Below, in pieces: positions 1 through 9,329 of a stretch of DNA of 64,000 nucleotides. Location of the stretch: positions 13,577 through 77,576 of the forward strand of contig DASZHD010000032.1 in assembly GCA_035938175.1 (NCBI GenBank), read 5' to 3'. The notes beneath the pieces are model-generated. The model had not been told where the DNA came from, made no database searches, and was given only the letters and a program-made list of their open reading frames with translations. Position 1 is the first letter of the stretch; each line of letters begins with the position of its first letter. The translations under genes were made by a program, and so were the position numbers. Source of the DNA: DASRDE01 sp035938175 (GTDB lineage: Bacteria > Vulcanimicrobiota > Vulcanimicrobiia > Vulcanimicrobiales > Vulcanimicrobiaceae).

Positions 1-41
1 CGCGCTAGGGGTCGAGGCGAAAATCGTCCCCGCGGCGAAGA

Positions 42-47
42 TATACT
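42..47 (+). promoter_or_regulatory. -10 box upstream of uvrD/pcrA
   Basis: A TATACT hexamer ends two bases before the ATG at 50. Transcription would start near 54, so this ATG may lie just outside the mRNA. An in-frame TTG at 56 lies 8 nt after the box and would fit a leaderless start. No -35 can be judged because the window begins here. Confidence 0.4.
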
Positions 48-49
48 AG

Positions 50-2206
50 ATGATCTTGGAGACCGAAGCCCTTAACGACGTACAATCCGCAGCCGTTCGC
101 CATGCGAACGGTCCGTGCTTGATTTTTGCAGGCGCGGGCAGCGGTAAGACGCGCGTGCTCACGCATCGCATCGCGTATCTGCTCGACGAATTGAACATTG
201 CGCCCGACCGGATTCTGGCTGTGACGTTCACGAACAAAGCAGCCGGCGAGATGAAGACGCGTCTGGAGAACATGGCCGGAAACGCGGCGCGCGATCTTTG
301 GGTCGGAACGTTTCACTCCATGTGCGTGCGCATGTTGCGCCGCGACGGCGGTAAGATCGGCATCTCGTCGAATTTCGCAATCATCGACGATGCGGATCAG
401 CGCTCGCTGATCAAAGATATTTTGGCGGATCTCGAGTACGACGAGCGGCAGATCAGTCCCGGTGCGTGCTTGGCCGAGATCAGCAAGGCGAAGAATTCGC
501 TGGTTTGGCCCGATCAGTATCACGAACGCAACACGTCGTTCCTCGGCGAGCGTTTCGCGAACGTCTATACCGAGTATCAGCGGCGTTTGGCCGAGTCGAA
601 CAGCTTGGATTTCGACGATCTGATCGTCCGCACGATCGATCTGTTCGAAAAAGACGAAGCCACGCGCACGAAGTGGCAGAAGAAGTTTCAATACGTTCTG
701 GTCGACGAGTATCAGGACGTCAACTTCGCGCAGTACAAGCTGATCGCGATCCTGGCCGAAAAGCACAAGAACGTGACGGTCGTCGGCGACGACGATCAGT
801 CGATCTACTCGTGGCGCGGCAGCGATTACAAGATGATCCTGCGATTCGAGCACGATTTTGCAGGGGCGAAAGTCTTCACGCTCGAGGAAAATTACCGCAG
901 CACGCAGCGGATTTTGGACGCCGCGAATTCGCTGGTTTCCAACAATAAGACGCGCCAGGCGAAGAAACTCTTCACGCGCCGCAGCGAAGGCGAGAAGATC
1001 ACGGCATTCGCCGCGGAGACCGAGCGTGCCGAAGCGCGCTACGTCGTCGAGAAGATCAAAGAACTCGTTCGCGAGGGCAGCGCGTACCGCGACTTCCTGG
1101 TGCTGTACCGCACCAACGCGCAGTCCCGCGTATTCGAAGAGGCGCTTATCGGCGAGGGGATTCCGTATCGCGTCGTGGGCGGCGTCGGCTTCTACGCACG
1201 CGCCGAAATCAAAGACATCATTGCGTATCTGCGCTACATCGAGAATCCGGCCGACGCGATCGCGTTCAAGCGAATCGTGAACGTGCCGCGCCGCAGCATC
1301 GGGCAACAGACGCTGGCGAGCCTCGTCACCGCCGCGAACGACGCGCACGTCTCGGTCGGGCAAGCGATTTTCGATAAGGAACTGCTGAAGAAAGCCGTTC
1401 CGAAGAAGACGAAAGAACTCGAGCGTTTCGCGGAATTGATTGAAAATCTGCGCAAGCGGTTGGCGGATTATTCGATTCCGGACATGCTGATTGCAGTCAT
1501 GGAAGAATCCGGCTACGTGCGCGAACTGCGCAACGAAGATACGGTCGACGCGCGGACGCGGCTCGAAAATTTGCAAGAACTCGTCGGCGTTGCACGCGAG
1601 TACGAGCAGAACGAAGGCGAACCCACGCTTTCGAACTTCCTCGCGAACATCGCGCTGATCAGCGACTTGGATACGCTCGATCCCGAGGCTTCGTACGTGA
1701 CGCTGATGACGATGCACGGTGCCAAGGGCCTCGAGTTTCCGAACGTGTTCTTGACCGGTTTGGAAGAAGGCGTGTTCCCGCATTCGCGCGCACTGGTCGA
1801 CATGACCGAGCTCGAAGAGGAGCGCCGGTTGGCATACGTGGGCGTGACGCGTGCCATGGACCGCTTGTACCTCTCGTATGCAGAACGGCGTACGCTGTTC
1901 GGCAACACGTTCGCGCATCCGAAGTCGCGGTTCTTGGAAGAGATGCCCGAAGTCGAGCTGCTCGGCGGCGTGGTGCTGCCGCGGCCTGCCGGCGGACGTT
2001 GGCGTGAAGTTTCCATTCACGAAACGGCCGGCGCGGGCATGAACATGAACCTGAAGAAAGGCGATCGCGTCCGCCATCCCAAGTGGGGTGAGGGCACGAT
2101 CGGTGACGTGGTCGGTGCCGGCGGCGACGGCTTGGTCACCATCGAGTTCCCGAACGTCGGGCAGAAGATGGTGATGCTGAAGTACGCGCCTTTAGAGAAG
2201 GTCTAA
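50..2206 (+). CDS. pcrA: UvrD/PcrA-type superfamily 1A DNA helicase
   Basis: ATP-dependent 3'-5' DNA helicase for repair and for clearing replication-transcription conflicts in the cytoplasm. Visible motifs are the Walker A AGAGSGKT (residues 27-34), DEYQD Walker B (219-223), QSIYSWRG (about 250-257) and, towards the C-terminus, TMHGAKGLEFPNV and GVTRAMDRLYLSY. The last 50 residues (KKGDRVRHPKWGEGTI...) form the Tudor-like tail typical of PcrA. The length of 718 aa is normal for the family. The ATG at 50 is the first in frame, but the -10 box at 42-47 leaves a TTG at 56 as an alternative start. Confidence 0.93.
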   Translation: MILETEALNDVQSAAVRHANGPCLIFAGAGSGKTRVLTHRIAYLLDELNIAPDRILAVTFTNKAAGEMKTRLENMAGNAARDLWVGTFHSMCVRMLRRDGGKIGISSNFAIIDDADQRSLIKDILADLEYDERQISPGACLAEISKAKNSLVWPDQYHERNTSFLGERFANVYTEYQRRLAESNSLDFDDLIVRTIDLFEKDEATRTKWQKKFQYVLVDEYQDVNFAQYKLIAILAEKHKNVTVVGDDDQSIYSWRGSDYKMILRFEHDFAGAKVFTLEENYRSTQRILDAANSLVSNNKTRQAKKLFTRRSEGEKITAFAAETERAEARYVVEKIKELVREGSAYRDFLVLYRTNAQSRVFEEALIGEGIPYRVVGGVGFYARAEIKDIIAYLRYIENPADAIAFKRIVNVPRRSIGQQTLASLVTAANDAHVSVGQAIFDKELLKKAVPKKTKELERFAELIENLRKRLADYSIPDMLIAVMEESGYVRELRNEDTVDARTRLENLQELVGVAREYEQNEGEPTLSNFLANIALISDLDTLDPEASYVTLMTMHGAKGLEFPNVFLTGLEEGVFPHSRALVDMTELEEERRLAYVGVTRAMDRLYLSYAERRTLFGNTFAHPKSRFLEEMPEVELLGGVVLPRPAGGRWREVSIHETAGAGMNMNLKKGDRVRHPKWGEGTIGDVVGAGGDGLVTIEFPNVGQKMVMLKYAPLEKV

Positions 2207-2208
2207 CC

Positions 2209-2285
2209 GTCACCCTGAGGCCGCTTTGTAACCCTGAGCCCGCTTTGTCACCCTGAGCCTGTCGAAGGGCGCTGAGCTTGCCGAA
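2209..2285. repeat. Short tandem repeat, CCCTGAG family
   Basis: The gap between pcrA and dapB holds three spaced copies of CACCCTGAG/ACCCTGAG, each followed by CCGCTTTGT or CTGTCGAAGGGC. It belongs to the same style of CCTGAG...CGAAGG repeat seen at 28.5, 38.1 and 50.1 kb. Confidence 0.6.
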
Positions 2286-2294
2286 CCGTTCACA

Positions 2295-3050
2295 ATGATC
2301 AAAGTAGCCGTCTCCGGCGCGAGCGGACGCATGGGCACGCTGACGCGCACCGTGATTCACGAAGCCCCGGATCTGCAGTACGCCGGCGGCTTCGCTCGTT
2401 CACGGGTTCCGCAAGAGCAGATCTTCGATTCACTCGAAGAACTGCTGCGCGCCGCGAAGCCCGACGTGCTAGTCGATTTCACCGTTCGTCCGATCACCCA
2501 AGCCGCAGCGCGTCTGGCGTTGGAGCACGGCGCGATTCCGATCGTCGGCTCCAGCGAGTGGAACGACGGCGAACGGGCCGAGCTCGCGCGTTTGTGCGAG
2601 CAGCGCGGAGGCGGTGCGCTCCTCGTCCCGAACTTTGCACTTGGTGCCGTGCTGATGATGCGTTTTGCCGAGCAAGCCGCTCCGTATTTTCCGACGATCG
2701 AGATCGTCGAGACACACCGTCACGACAAACGCGATAAGCCGAGCGGCACCGCGGCGGCCACTGCCGCGCGAATTCGCGCGAACGGCGGTCCCGGCGACGT
2801 GCCGATCCACAGCGTACGTTTGCACGGCGCGGTTTCGCATCAAGAAGTCGTGTGCGGAAATACGGGCGAGCTGCTGACGATTCGTCACGACTCGTTCTCG
2901 GAGCAGTCCTTTGCAGCGGGGATTTTGCTTGCGATTCGTAACGCGCGCTCGGTGCGCGGGCTAGCGGTGGGACTTGACGTCATGCTGACAGGCGGCGGCG
3001 CGCACGCAGCGCACGCCGGGGACGTCCAGCCGGAGCGGCTATCCACATGA
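2295..3050 (+). CDS. dapB: 4-hydroxy-tetrahydrodipicolinate reductase
   Basis: Reduces HTPA to tetrahydrodipicolinate with NAD(P)H in the diaminopimelate/lysine pathway. The N-terminal Rossmann motif is GASGRMG (residues 8-14). The catalytic signature HRHDKRDKPSGT (141-152) is the family H-H-x-x-K-x-D-x-P-S-G-T with the second His kept in shifted form. The length of 251 aa is typical. It is first in a four-gene run in which each stop overlaps the next start by ATGA (dapB/asd at 3047-3050), so the genes are probably translationally coupled. Confidence 0.93.
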   Translation: MIKVAVSGASGRMGTLTRTVIHEAPDLQYAGGFARSRVPQEQIFDSLEELLRAAKPDVLVDFTVRPITQAAARLALEHGAIPIVGSSEWNDGERAELARLCEQRGGGALLVPNFALGAVLMMRFAEQAAPYFPTIEIVETHRHDKRDKPSGTAAATAARIRANGGPGDVPIHSVRLHGAVSHQEVVCGNTGELLTIRHDSFSEQSFAAGILLAIRNARSVRGLAVGLDVMLTGGGAHAAHAGDVQPERLST

Positions 3051-3955
3051 AAGTCGCCGTCGTCGGCGCCACCGGCGTCGTCGGAGAAACCATCGTTCGG
3101 GTCTTGGACGAGCGGGGAATACCGCTCGACGATTTGGGCCTGTTCGCTTCGCGCACGCGCGATCACGTGCGCGCGACGACGCCGGAAGCGCTTGCGGAAT
3201 ACGAGGCGGTATTCTTCGCGAGCTCCGAAGATGCCAGCGAACGCTATGCGCCGTCACTGCTCGAGCGTGGCGCAATCGTTATCGACAACAGTTCGACGTA
3301 CCGCATGCAAACCGGCGTTCCGCTGATCGTTCCAGAAGTCAACCCGCACGCGGTCCGGCCCGAACACCGTTTGTTTCCGGTCGGAAACTGCACCGCGATC
3401 ATCTTGTGCGTTGCGCTCGCGCCGGTTCGCAACGTCGCGGGACTTTCCGGCGTTCGCGTCGCGACGTATCAGTCGATCAGCGGCGCCGGCCGCGCTGCGC
3501 TCGAAGAATTCGATCGCGGCGAAGGCAACGTCGTTCGCAACGTGGTGCCGCAAATCGGATCGTTCGACGAGTTCGGCTACAGCGGCGAAGAAAACAAAGT
3601 GCGCGAGGAGACGCGCAAAGTGTTGGAACTGCCGGATTTACCGGTGTTTGCGACCACCGTTCGCGTGCCGGTTCGCACGGCGCATTCGGAAGCCGTGTTC
3701 TTCGAGACCTCGCGCGAAACGTCCGTAGAAGAGCTCGCGCAGGCGTTTGAAAGCGCACCAGGCCTCGTGTATCATCGCGACGGCATCGTAACGCCGCGCG
3801 AGGTCGAAGGCACGGATTTGGTGCACGTCGCCCGATTGCGCGCGTGCGACAAGCGTACATCGTTCCAGATGTGGGTCGTCGGCGATCAGCTGCGCAAAGG
3901 CGCGGCGACCAACGGCGTGCAGATACTGGAATTGGTGATGTCGCTGCGAGCATGA
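3047..3955 (+). CDS. asd: Aspartate-semialdehyde dehydrogenase
   Basis: Reduces aspartyl phosphate to aspartate semialdehyde, the branch point to lysine/DAP, threonine and methionine. The NADP-binding GATGVVGE lies at residues 8-15 and the catalytic Cys at 115 in GNCTAI, where most homologues read GNCST. The substrate-binding R-x-P-V...H stretch (TVRVPVRTAHSE) is present near residue 205. At 302 aa it is about 30 residues shorter than common homologues, without an obvious missing motif. It overlaps dapB upstream and lysC downstream by four bases each. Confidence 0.92.
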   Translation: MKVAVVGATGVVGETIVRVLDERGIPLDDLGLFASRTRDHVRATTPEALAEYEAVFFASSEDASERYAPSLLERGAIVIDNSSTYRMQTGVPLIVPEVNPHAVRPEHRLFPVGNCTAIILCVALAPVRNVAGLSGVRVATYQSISGAGRAALEEFDRGEGNVVRNVVPQIGSFDEFGYSGEENKVREETRKVLELPDLPVFATTVRVPVRTAHSEAVFFETSRETSVEELAQAFESAPGLVYHRDGIVTPREVEGTDLVHVARLRACDKRTSFQMWVVGDQLRKGAATNGVQILELVMSLRA

Positions 3956-5181
3956 CCACCCTGAAGCCCGTTGTCTTAAAATTCGGCGGAACGTCGGTCG
4001 CCACGCCGGAATTGCGCCGCATCGCGATCGATCGGTTGATGGACGAACGCGCTGCAGGATACGATCCCGTTGCCGTCGTTTCGGCGATGGGGCGAGCGCC
4101 CGAACCGTACGCCACCGATACACTGCTGGGACTCGGCCAAGGAAAACCGGGAACGCACAACAGCGATTTGCTGGCTTCGTGCGGCGAGGTGATTTCGGCG
4201 GCCGTTTTTGCGCAAACGCTGGAATGCGAGGGCATTGCGGCCGTTGCGCTGACCGGCGCGCAAGCGGGAATCATCACGAACGCGCGGTGCGGTGACGCGA
4301 AAATCTTGCGCGTCGATCCGTGGCGCGTCCGCGAGCTTTTGGAAGAAGGCGTACTTCCGGTCGTTGCGGGGTTCCAGGGCGTTACGGAAGACGGTGAAAT
4401 TACGACCCTGGGGCGAGGCGGGACGGATCTCACGGCGATCGCGCTCGGCCACGCGCTCGACGCCGAACGCGTCGACATCTACACCGACGTGAGCGGTGCC
4501 ATGACGGGCGACCCGCGGCGCATCGAAGGCGCGCACACGATCGCGCGGGCGAGCTTGGAAGAGATGACCGAACTTGCCGAGCACGGCGCCAAGGTGATGC
4601 ATCATAAAGCGGCGGATCTCGCGCACCGCACCGGAACGCCGTACGCGATCAAGGGCTTGCGGACCGGCACCGGCACTCTGGTCGACGATGGCGTCGAACA
4701 CGAAAAGCCCGTTACGGGCGTCACGGCGTCCGGCCGCGTAACGTGGATTCGCGTTATTCGCGGCGACATCGAAGATCAGGAACGCCGCATGCAAGTGGAA
4801 CTGCAGATGTTCTCACGCATCGCCGAGGCGGGACTGTCGATCGATCAGGTTACGATCAATCAGGCCGGCGTGATGTTCGTCGTGGAAGGCGATCGCGGCA
4901 GCGAGATCCGGCGTCTCTTGGGCGATTTGAATCTTGCGGTTCGCGTCCGGGAAGGCTGTTCGAAGCTTTCCGTCGTCGGCGCGGCGATGCGCTATACGCC
5001 GGGCGTCGTTCATCGTATCGTCAGCGCGCTCTCGAAAGAGAACGTGGAGATCATTCACGCGACCGACAGCAACATCACCGTTTCGGTTCTCGTCCCGTCA
5101 GCAGATGCGCAGCGCGCCGAGCAGGCGGTGCACGACGAGTTTCACCTGGAACAAAAGAGCGACGTAAGGGAACCCGCATGA
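3952..5181 (+). CDS. lysC: Aspartate kinase
   Basis: Phosphorylates aspartate, the first committed step to the aspartate-family amino acids. The kinase signature KFGGTSV begins at residue 10. The region GRGGTDLTAIALGHAL and the later DVSGAMTGDPR complete the kinase domain, and the last ~150 residues form paired ACT domains, so feedback control by lysine or threonine is expected. The ATG at 3952 is chosen because it overlaps the asd stop (ATGA) and begins the conserved domain; a longer upstream frame exists but adds no recognisable sequence. 409 aa is the normal size. Confidence 0.93.
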   Translation: MTTLKPVVLKFGGTSVATPELRRIAIDRLMDERAAGYDPVAVVSAMGRAPEPYATDTLLGLGQGKPGTHNSDLLASCGEVISAAVFAQTLECEGIAAVALTGAQAGIITNARCGDAKILRVDPWRVRELLEEGVLPVVAGFQGVTEDGEITTLGRGGTDLTAIALGHALDAERVDIYTDVSGAMTGDPRRIEGAHTIARASLEEMTELAEHGAKVMHHKAADLAHRTGTPYAIKGLRTGTGTLVDDGVEHEKPVTGVTASGRVTWIRVIRGDIEDQERRMQVELQMFSRIAEAGLSIDQVTINQAGVMFVVEGDRGSEIRRLLGDLNLAVRVREGCSKLSVVGAAMRYTPGVVHRIVSALSKENVEIIHATDSNITVSVLVPSADAQRAEQAVHDEFHLEQKSDVREPA

Positions 5182-6071
5182 GCAGTTTGGGCACCATCGT
5201 TACCGCAATGATCACGCCGTTCGACGATCGCGGCGAATTGAATCCGAAGGAAGCGGCGCGTTTGGCGAATTGGCTCGTCGACCGCGCTCACGACGGGCTG
5301 GTGATCGCGGGTTCGACCGGCGAGGGGCAAACGCTGAACGCGGACGAGCGCGTCCGATTGTTCTCGGCGGTAAAGGAAGCCGTCGGGCCGCGCGCGCGCG
5401 TTATCGCCAATGCGGGCAGCAACGATACGCGCGATTCCGTCGCATCGGTCAAAGCCGCCGAGCGGGCGGGCGCGGACGCAATTCTCGCCGTCGTTCCGTA
5501 TTACAACAAGCCGCCGCAGAGCGGAATGATCGCGCACTTCCGGGCGATCGCGCAAGCAACGCCGCTTCCCGTCATCGTGTACAACATTCCCGGGCGTACG
5601 GGCGTAAATATGCTGCCCGAAACGCTGCTCGAACTTGCATCGCGCGAGAAGAACATCGCCGGCGTGAAAGAATCCAGCGGCGATCTCAAGCAGATCGGCA
5701 CGATCCTAAAAGACCGCTCGCCGGGCTTCACGGTGTGGGCGGGCGACGATCACCTCTTTCTGCCGTGTTTGGCCATGGGTGCGGACGGCGTCGTCGGCGT
5801 CGCGTCGCATCTTTGCTCGCGAGAGTATCGCGACATGATCGATGCGTTCCGTTCGGGACGCATGGAAGAAGCCTCACGCATCCATCTTTCGCTGCTCCCG
5901 CTGATCGACGCGCTGTTTTCGGTCACGAGCCCGATTCCGGTTAAATGGGCGATGCGCCAACTCGGTTTTGAAACGGGCGAATGCCGCTTGCCGCTCGACG
6001 CCATGCCGCCGGCCGCCGCGCAGCGCCTGTCGCCCCTTATCGAAAAGTGGAAATTCTCGGCTGTCGCTTAG
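5178..6071 (+). CDS. dapA: 4-hydroxy-tetrahydrodipicolinate synthase
   Basis: Condenses pyruvate with aspartate semialdehyde through a Schiff-base lysine. The TIM-barrel enzyme shows AGSTGEG (residues 44-50), the catalytic Tyr136 in YNIPGRTG, and Lys164 in GVKESSGD. An AAGGG Shine-Dalgarno-like run lies just upstream, and the ATG overlaps the lysC stop. 297 aa is the family norm. It is the last lysine gene of the operon; the 3' end overlaps the glycosyltransferase that follows. Confidence 0.94.
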   Translation: MSSLGTIVTAMITPFDDRGELNPKEAARLANWLVDRAHDGLVIAGSTGEGQTLNADERVRLFSAVKEAVGPRARVIANAGSNDTRDSVASVKAAERAGADAILAVVPYYNKPPQSGMIAHFRAIAQATPLPVIVYNIPGRTGVNMLPETLLELASREKNIAGVKESSGDLKQIGTILKDRSPGFTVWAGDDHLFLPCLAMGADGVVGVASHLCSREYRDMIDAFRSGRMEEASRIHLSLLPLIDALFSVTSPIPVKWAMRQLGFETGECRLPLDAMPPAAAQRLSPLIEKWKFSAVA

Positions 6072-6787
6072 ACGCGATCGACGCCGATGCCGCTACGGAA
6101 ACGATCGTGCGTTTTGCTCGCGAAGGCAAAGGTGCGCAGATCGTTACGCTCGGCACCGAAATGGTCGTGTACGCGCAGCGCGACCGCCGCTATCGTGAGA
6201 TTATCAACCGGTGTGCGCTTTCGATCTGCGACACGATCGGTTTGCTCGCGGTCGCGCGCATGCGCGGCGCGAAGCTGCGTTCGCGCGTTACGGGCGTCGA
6301 GCTGATCGAACATCTGTGTGCGCGCGCGGCTCGCGAAGGGATTCCGGTGTTTTTGCTGGGCGCGGCGCCGGGCGTCGCCGGCGAAGCGGCGCGCGTGCTA
6401 GTTCAGCGCTATCCCGGCCTGCAAATTGCGGGTGTGCGCGACGGCTACTTCTCGCAGGCTGAGTCCGCGCAAGTTGCGGCACAGATCCGGCAAAGCCGCG
6501 CGAAGCTGCTGTTCGCCGGCATGGGATTTCCGCGACAGGAGTACTGGCTTGCCGATTTTCTAGTACAAACGGACTGTGGCGCGGGTATCGGCGTAGGCGG
6601 TTCGTTCGACGTGCTAGGCGGAAAGGTCCAGCGGGCGCCGAAGGAGTGGCGCCGCTTCGGCCTGGAATGGCTGTACCGGCTCGTTACCGAGCCGCACCGG
6701 TGGAGGCGTCAGTTAGCGTTGCCCCACTTCGTCTTGCTCGTCGCAGGTGAAAGCCTGCGCTCTCGTTTCGTAAGGGGAAAAGCATAG
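6047..6787 (+). CDS. WecG/TagA/CpsF family glycosyltransferase
   Basis: Predicted membrane-associated transferase that adds an N-acetylmannosamine-type sugar to a lipid-linked acceptor in surface-polymer synthesis. The domain begins VEILGCRLDAI and contains SICDTIGLLAVARM, RVTGVELIEHL, and the family-typical GMGFPRQEYW and GVGGSFDVLGGKVQRAPKEW. The GTG at 6047 is chosen because it starts exactly at the conserved N-terminus (246 aa); an ATG at 5981 would overlap dapA by 91 nt. It is followed after 3 nt by a sugar nucleotidyltransferase. Specific substrate unknown. Confidence 0.85.
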   Translation: MEILGCRLDAIDADAATETIVRFAREGKGAQIVTLGTEMVVYAQRDRRYREIINRCALSICDTIGLLAVARMRGAKLRSRVTGVELIEHLCARAAREGIPVFLLGAAPGVAGEAARVLVQRYPGLQIAGVRDGYFSQAESAQVAAQIRQSRAKLLFAGMGFPRQEYWLADFLVQTDCGAGIGVGGSFDVLGGKVQRAPKEWRRFGLEWLYRLVTEPHRWRRQLALPHFVLLVAGESLRSRFVRGKA

Positions 6788-6790
6788 TTC

Positions 6791-7786
6791 ATGAGGGCGA
6801 TGATTCTTGCCGGCGGGCTCAGCACGCGGTTGTATCCACTGACCAAACAGGTTCCCAAGCCGCTCGTTCCCGTCGCCGGCGAGCCCAACGCCGTGCATTT
6901 GCTTCGCTATTTGAAGTCGTACGGATTCGATGAGATCGCGATCAACGTGCATTACCTGCCGGATATGATCGTTCAAACGCTCGGCGACGGATCGAAATAC
7001 GGCGTTAAGCTCGAGTATCTGCACGAGAACGTTCTTCTAGGCAGCGCTGGCGCGCTGGAGCAGATGAAGTCCTTTTTCTCGGACGAGCCGTTCGTCGTCG
7101 TCGGCTGCGACGATCTCACCGATCTTCCGCTGGACAAGCTGTTCGCGTTTCACAAGAAGCAGAACGCGATCGCCACGATCGGTTTGGTGCGTCGCGATGA
7201 TGTCGATCAGTACGGCGTCGTCGTCACGGACGAAACGGGAAAGATCACCGGATTCCAAGAGAAGCCGGCGAAAGGCACCGAGCTCAGCAATCTGGTGAAC
7301 ACGGGCATTTACGCGTTCACGCCCCGGATTTTCGAGTACATTCCGTCAGGCGAATTCTACGATTTCGGCAAACAGGTGTTTCCGTCGCTCGTGCAGGCGA
7401 ACGAAGCATTCTACGGCTACGACGCCGGCACGTCGTATTGGTGCGACATCGGAACTCCAGGCGAGTACCGCCGCGCGAGCAACGACGTCGTAACGGGCGC
7501 ATTCAAAATCCCCGGCCACCCGCCGCTGACGGGCAACACGTGGATCGCTCCCGATGCGCGCATCGATCCGAGCGCAACGATCGTGGGTCCGAGCGTCATC
7601 GGCGTAGGCGTCGAGGTTGGTGCGAATGCGCGCGTCGAACGCTCGATCATTTGGCAAGGCTCGCGCGTCGGTCAAGGCGCCGTCGTCCGCGATACGATCG
7701 TCGGGATGAATTACACGATCGAACCGGGCGCGACGCTGGACAATGCCATCGTCGCCAACGAGCCGGACGCCGCCCTCTCGTCGTAG
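6791..7786 (+). CDS. NDP-sugar pyrophosphorylase (mannose-1-phosphate guanylyltransferase-like)
   Basis: Nucleotidyltransferase activating a sugar-1-phosphate. The N-terminal signature MILAGGLSTRLYPLTKQVPKPLVPV (residues 4 onward, with the G-G-x-x-T-R-L and K-P motifs) is clear, as is the VVGCDD metal/sugar site. From about residue 245 there is a short left-handed beta-helix of hexapeptide repeats (APDARIDPSATIVGPSVIG...). 331 aa matches GMPP/GCD1-type enzymes. Adjacent to the glycosyltransferase, so probably supplies an activated sugar for cell-surface glycan. Exact sugar cannot be read from the sequence. Confidence 0.85.
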   Translation: MRAMILAGGLSTRLYPLTKQVPKPLVPVAGEPNAVHLLRYLKSYGFDEIAINVHYLPDMIVQTLGDGSKYGVKLEYLHENVLLGSAGALEQMKSFFSDEPFVVVGCDDLTDLPLDKLFAFHKKQNAIATIGLVRRDDVDQYGVVVTDETGKITGFQEKPAKGTELSNLVNTGIYAFTPRIFEYIPSGEFYDFGKQVFPSLVQANEAFYGYDAGTSYWCDIGTPGEYRRASNDVVTGAFKIPGHPPLTGNTWIAPDARIDPSATIVGPSVIGVGVEVGANARVERSIIWQGSRVGQGAVVRDTIVGMNYTIEPGATLDNAIVANEPDAALSS

Positions 7787-7799
7787 CGGCGCAGCCGGT

Positions 7800-9278
7800 T
7801 CAGCCGTTGTAGCGCAGCCACAGCGCGCTGCCGTCGTAATCGAACCACAGATCGAATTGACGCAGAACGCTGTCGCCGAAGATACCGTTGAGCGGTATGT
7901 CGAGATCGTCGGGCCGGTCCTCGACGATGTCGACCGGCGGCGATTGTATTTCGAATTTCGAGAACGACAGCGCCTCGACCGTGGACGTGCTGATGTGCAG
8001 GGGGCCCTCCAAAAAGTTCATCGGTCCCGGGCGCTCGTACGAACGCGGCATGCGGTTCGGCGGCTGAAAGTACCGGCGCCCCAGAATGATGTCGTACGAC
8101 CCGGTATCCAGCGCAACGCGATCCAGCGTCACCGTATTTACCGCAGCACTGATTAGGGGCATCCCCTCCGAAACGTCCATCGGCATTTCGACAGTTCCGG
8201 AGGGCGGAGTGAATCTCTCATGCGGGATCAACTCGATGCGGCCGTGCTGATAATCGATATGGACGATGTGGCCTTTGAAAAATTCGTTGCCGAGAATTCC
8301 GTCCCAAACTTTACCGCCGAACAGGTCAAGCGTCTCGACGGGAACATTACCGGCCGTCACGCCGCCGACGCGCATCTCGGGAAGAATCGCGTGATCGAAG
8401 ACCGGTTGCAATCCGATTGCGGCCGCCGCGTGCCGGTCCATCAGGACCTGTGTCGTTCCGGTGTCAATGACGAATCTCAACCTGCGGCCGCCGGCGGTGA
8501 CGGGAACGTCGATACGTCCTACCGCGAACGTCGCCGGAAGAACAACCGTACTGACGTTATCGGGCATCGCAAACGCGTACGGCGAAGACGACGGCACGGA
8601 CAGCTCGCCGAATGCGACGTCGCGCGTGTTTGTGGCCGTTATGCGCGCATCCGCCTCGCCGCCTGCGCCGGAGATCGTCCAGTGATACGGCAGTTCGCCG
8701 CCTTCAAATGGACGGAAATCGTCAAACGCGTACGTCACGACGTGCGAACCTTCACGCGTAATCTCACGCGTGATACGCCCGCTCGACGTATCGAGATAGT
8801 ACCAATGCGGTACGTCGTTCGCCGGCTCGCAGCGAAAAACGGCGTCGCCGGCTGACGATCCGATCGTCGTGCAGTTGGCCGCATCGATGCCCGTGACGGC
8901 GGACGGCCAGCGATCGAGTTCGTCGCTCTGCACGTCACTTTCGATGATTCGAACTGTTCCCGCGGGCGTGCGGCGCCAATGTTGCGAGTTGCTGCGCCCC
9001 ATGGCGTACTGCGATGCCGCGATATTCACGTCGACGCGGTAATCGAGCGCGCGAACTTTGAGTGCGGCGTTCACGGCTGTCTGCCCGGACTGCAGCTCGA
9101 TCGTCGCCTCGAAGGAACGGCGGCGCGCCGCCGCGGCGTAACCGGCGAGTATAGAAGCTGAAACGGATGAAGTGCTCGACGCACGTACGTCCGCAGGCCG
9201 CCAAAGCGTGTCCGCATGTACGGCGGCGGGAGTGGAAAGCAGAACGGAAACAGCTGCGAAAATCGCGCGATTATTCAA
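7800..9278 (-). CDS. Secreted retropepsin-like aspartyl protease family protein
   Basis: A 492-aa exported protein. It starts at TTG (9278) with an N-terminal hydrophobic signal ending near VHADTLWR. The first half resembles outer-membrane lipoprotein-sorting/DUF domains with beta structure. The second half carries two pepsin-like aspartate motifs, VIDTGTTQVL (Asp272) and ALDTGSYDIILG (Asp391), each followed by a hydrophobic strand. Two DTG motifs in one chain suggest an intramolecular pseudodimer. It lies convergent to the nucleotidyltransferase with a 13-bp gap. Substrate unknown. Confidence 0.75.
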   Translation of the reverse strand: MNNRAIFAAVSVLLSTPAAVHADTLWRPADVRASSTSSVSASILAGYAAAARRRSFEATIELQSGQTAVNAALKVRALDYRVDVNIAASQYAMGRSNSQHWRRTPAGTVRIIESDVQSDELDRWPSAVTGIDAANCTTIGSSAGDAVFRCEPANDVPHWYYLDTSSGRITREITREGSHVVTYAFDDFRPFEGGELPYHWTISGAGGEADARITATNTRDVAFGELSVPSSSPYAFAMPDNVSTVVLPATFAVGRIDVPVTAGGRRLRFVIDTGTTQVLMDRHAAAAIGLQPVFDHAILPEMRVGGVTAGNVPVETLDLFGGKVWDGILGNEFFKGHIVHIDYQHGRIELIPHERFTPPSGTVEMPMDVSEGMPLISAAVNTVTLDRVALDTGSYDIILGRRYFQPPNRMPRSYERPGPMNFLEGPLHISTSTVEALSFSKFEIQSPPVDIVEDRPDDLDIPLNGIFGDSVLRQFDLWFDYDGSALWLRYNG

Positions 9279-9329
9279 GACTGGGGAAACCCTTGCAGAG
9301 CATGGCCGGCGGCGTGATTACACCGGTAA

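Noticed and set aside
5..2077. A 690-codon open frame antisense to pcrA
   Set aside because: It lies entirely opposite a gene with strong helicase motifs, has no recognisable domain, and is expected in GC-rich DNA. Similar long antisense frames opposite M61, ribBA and pqq genes were treated the same way.
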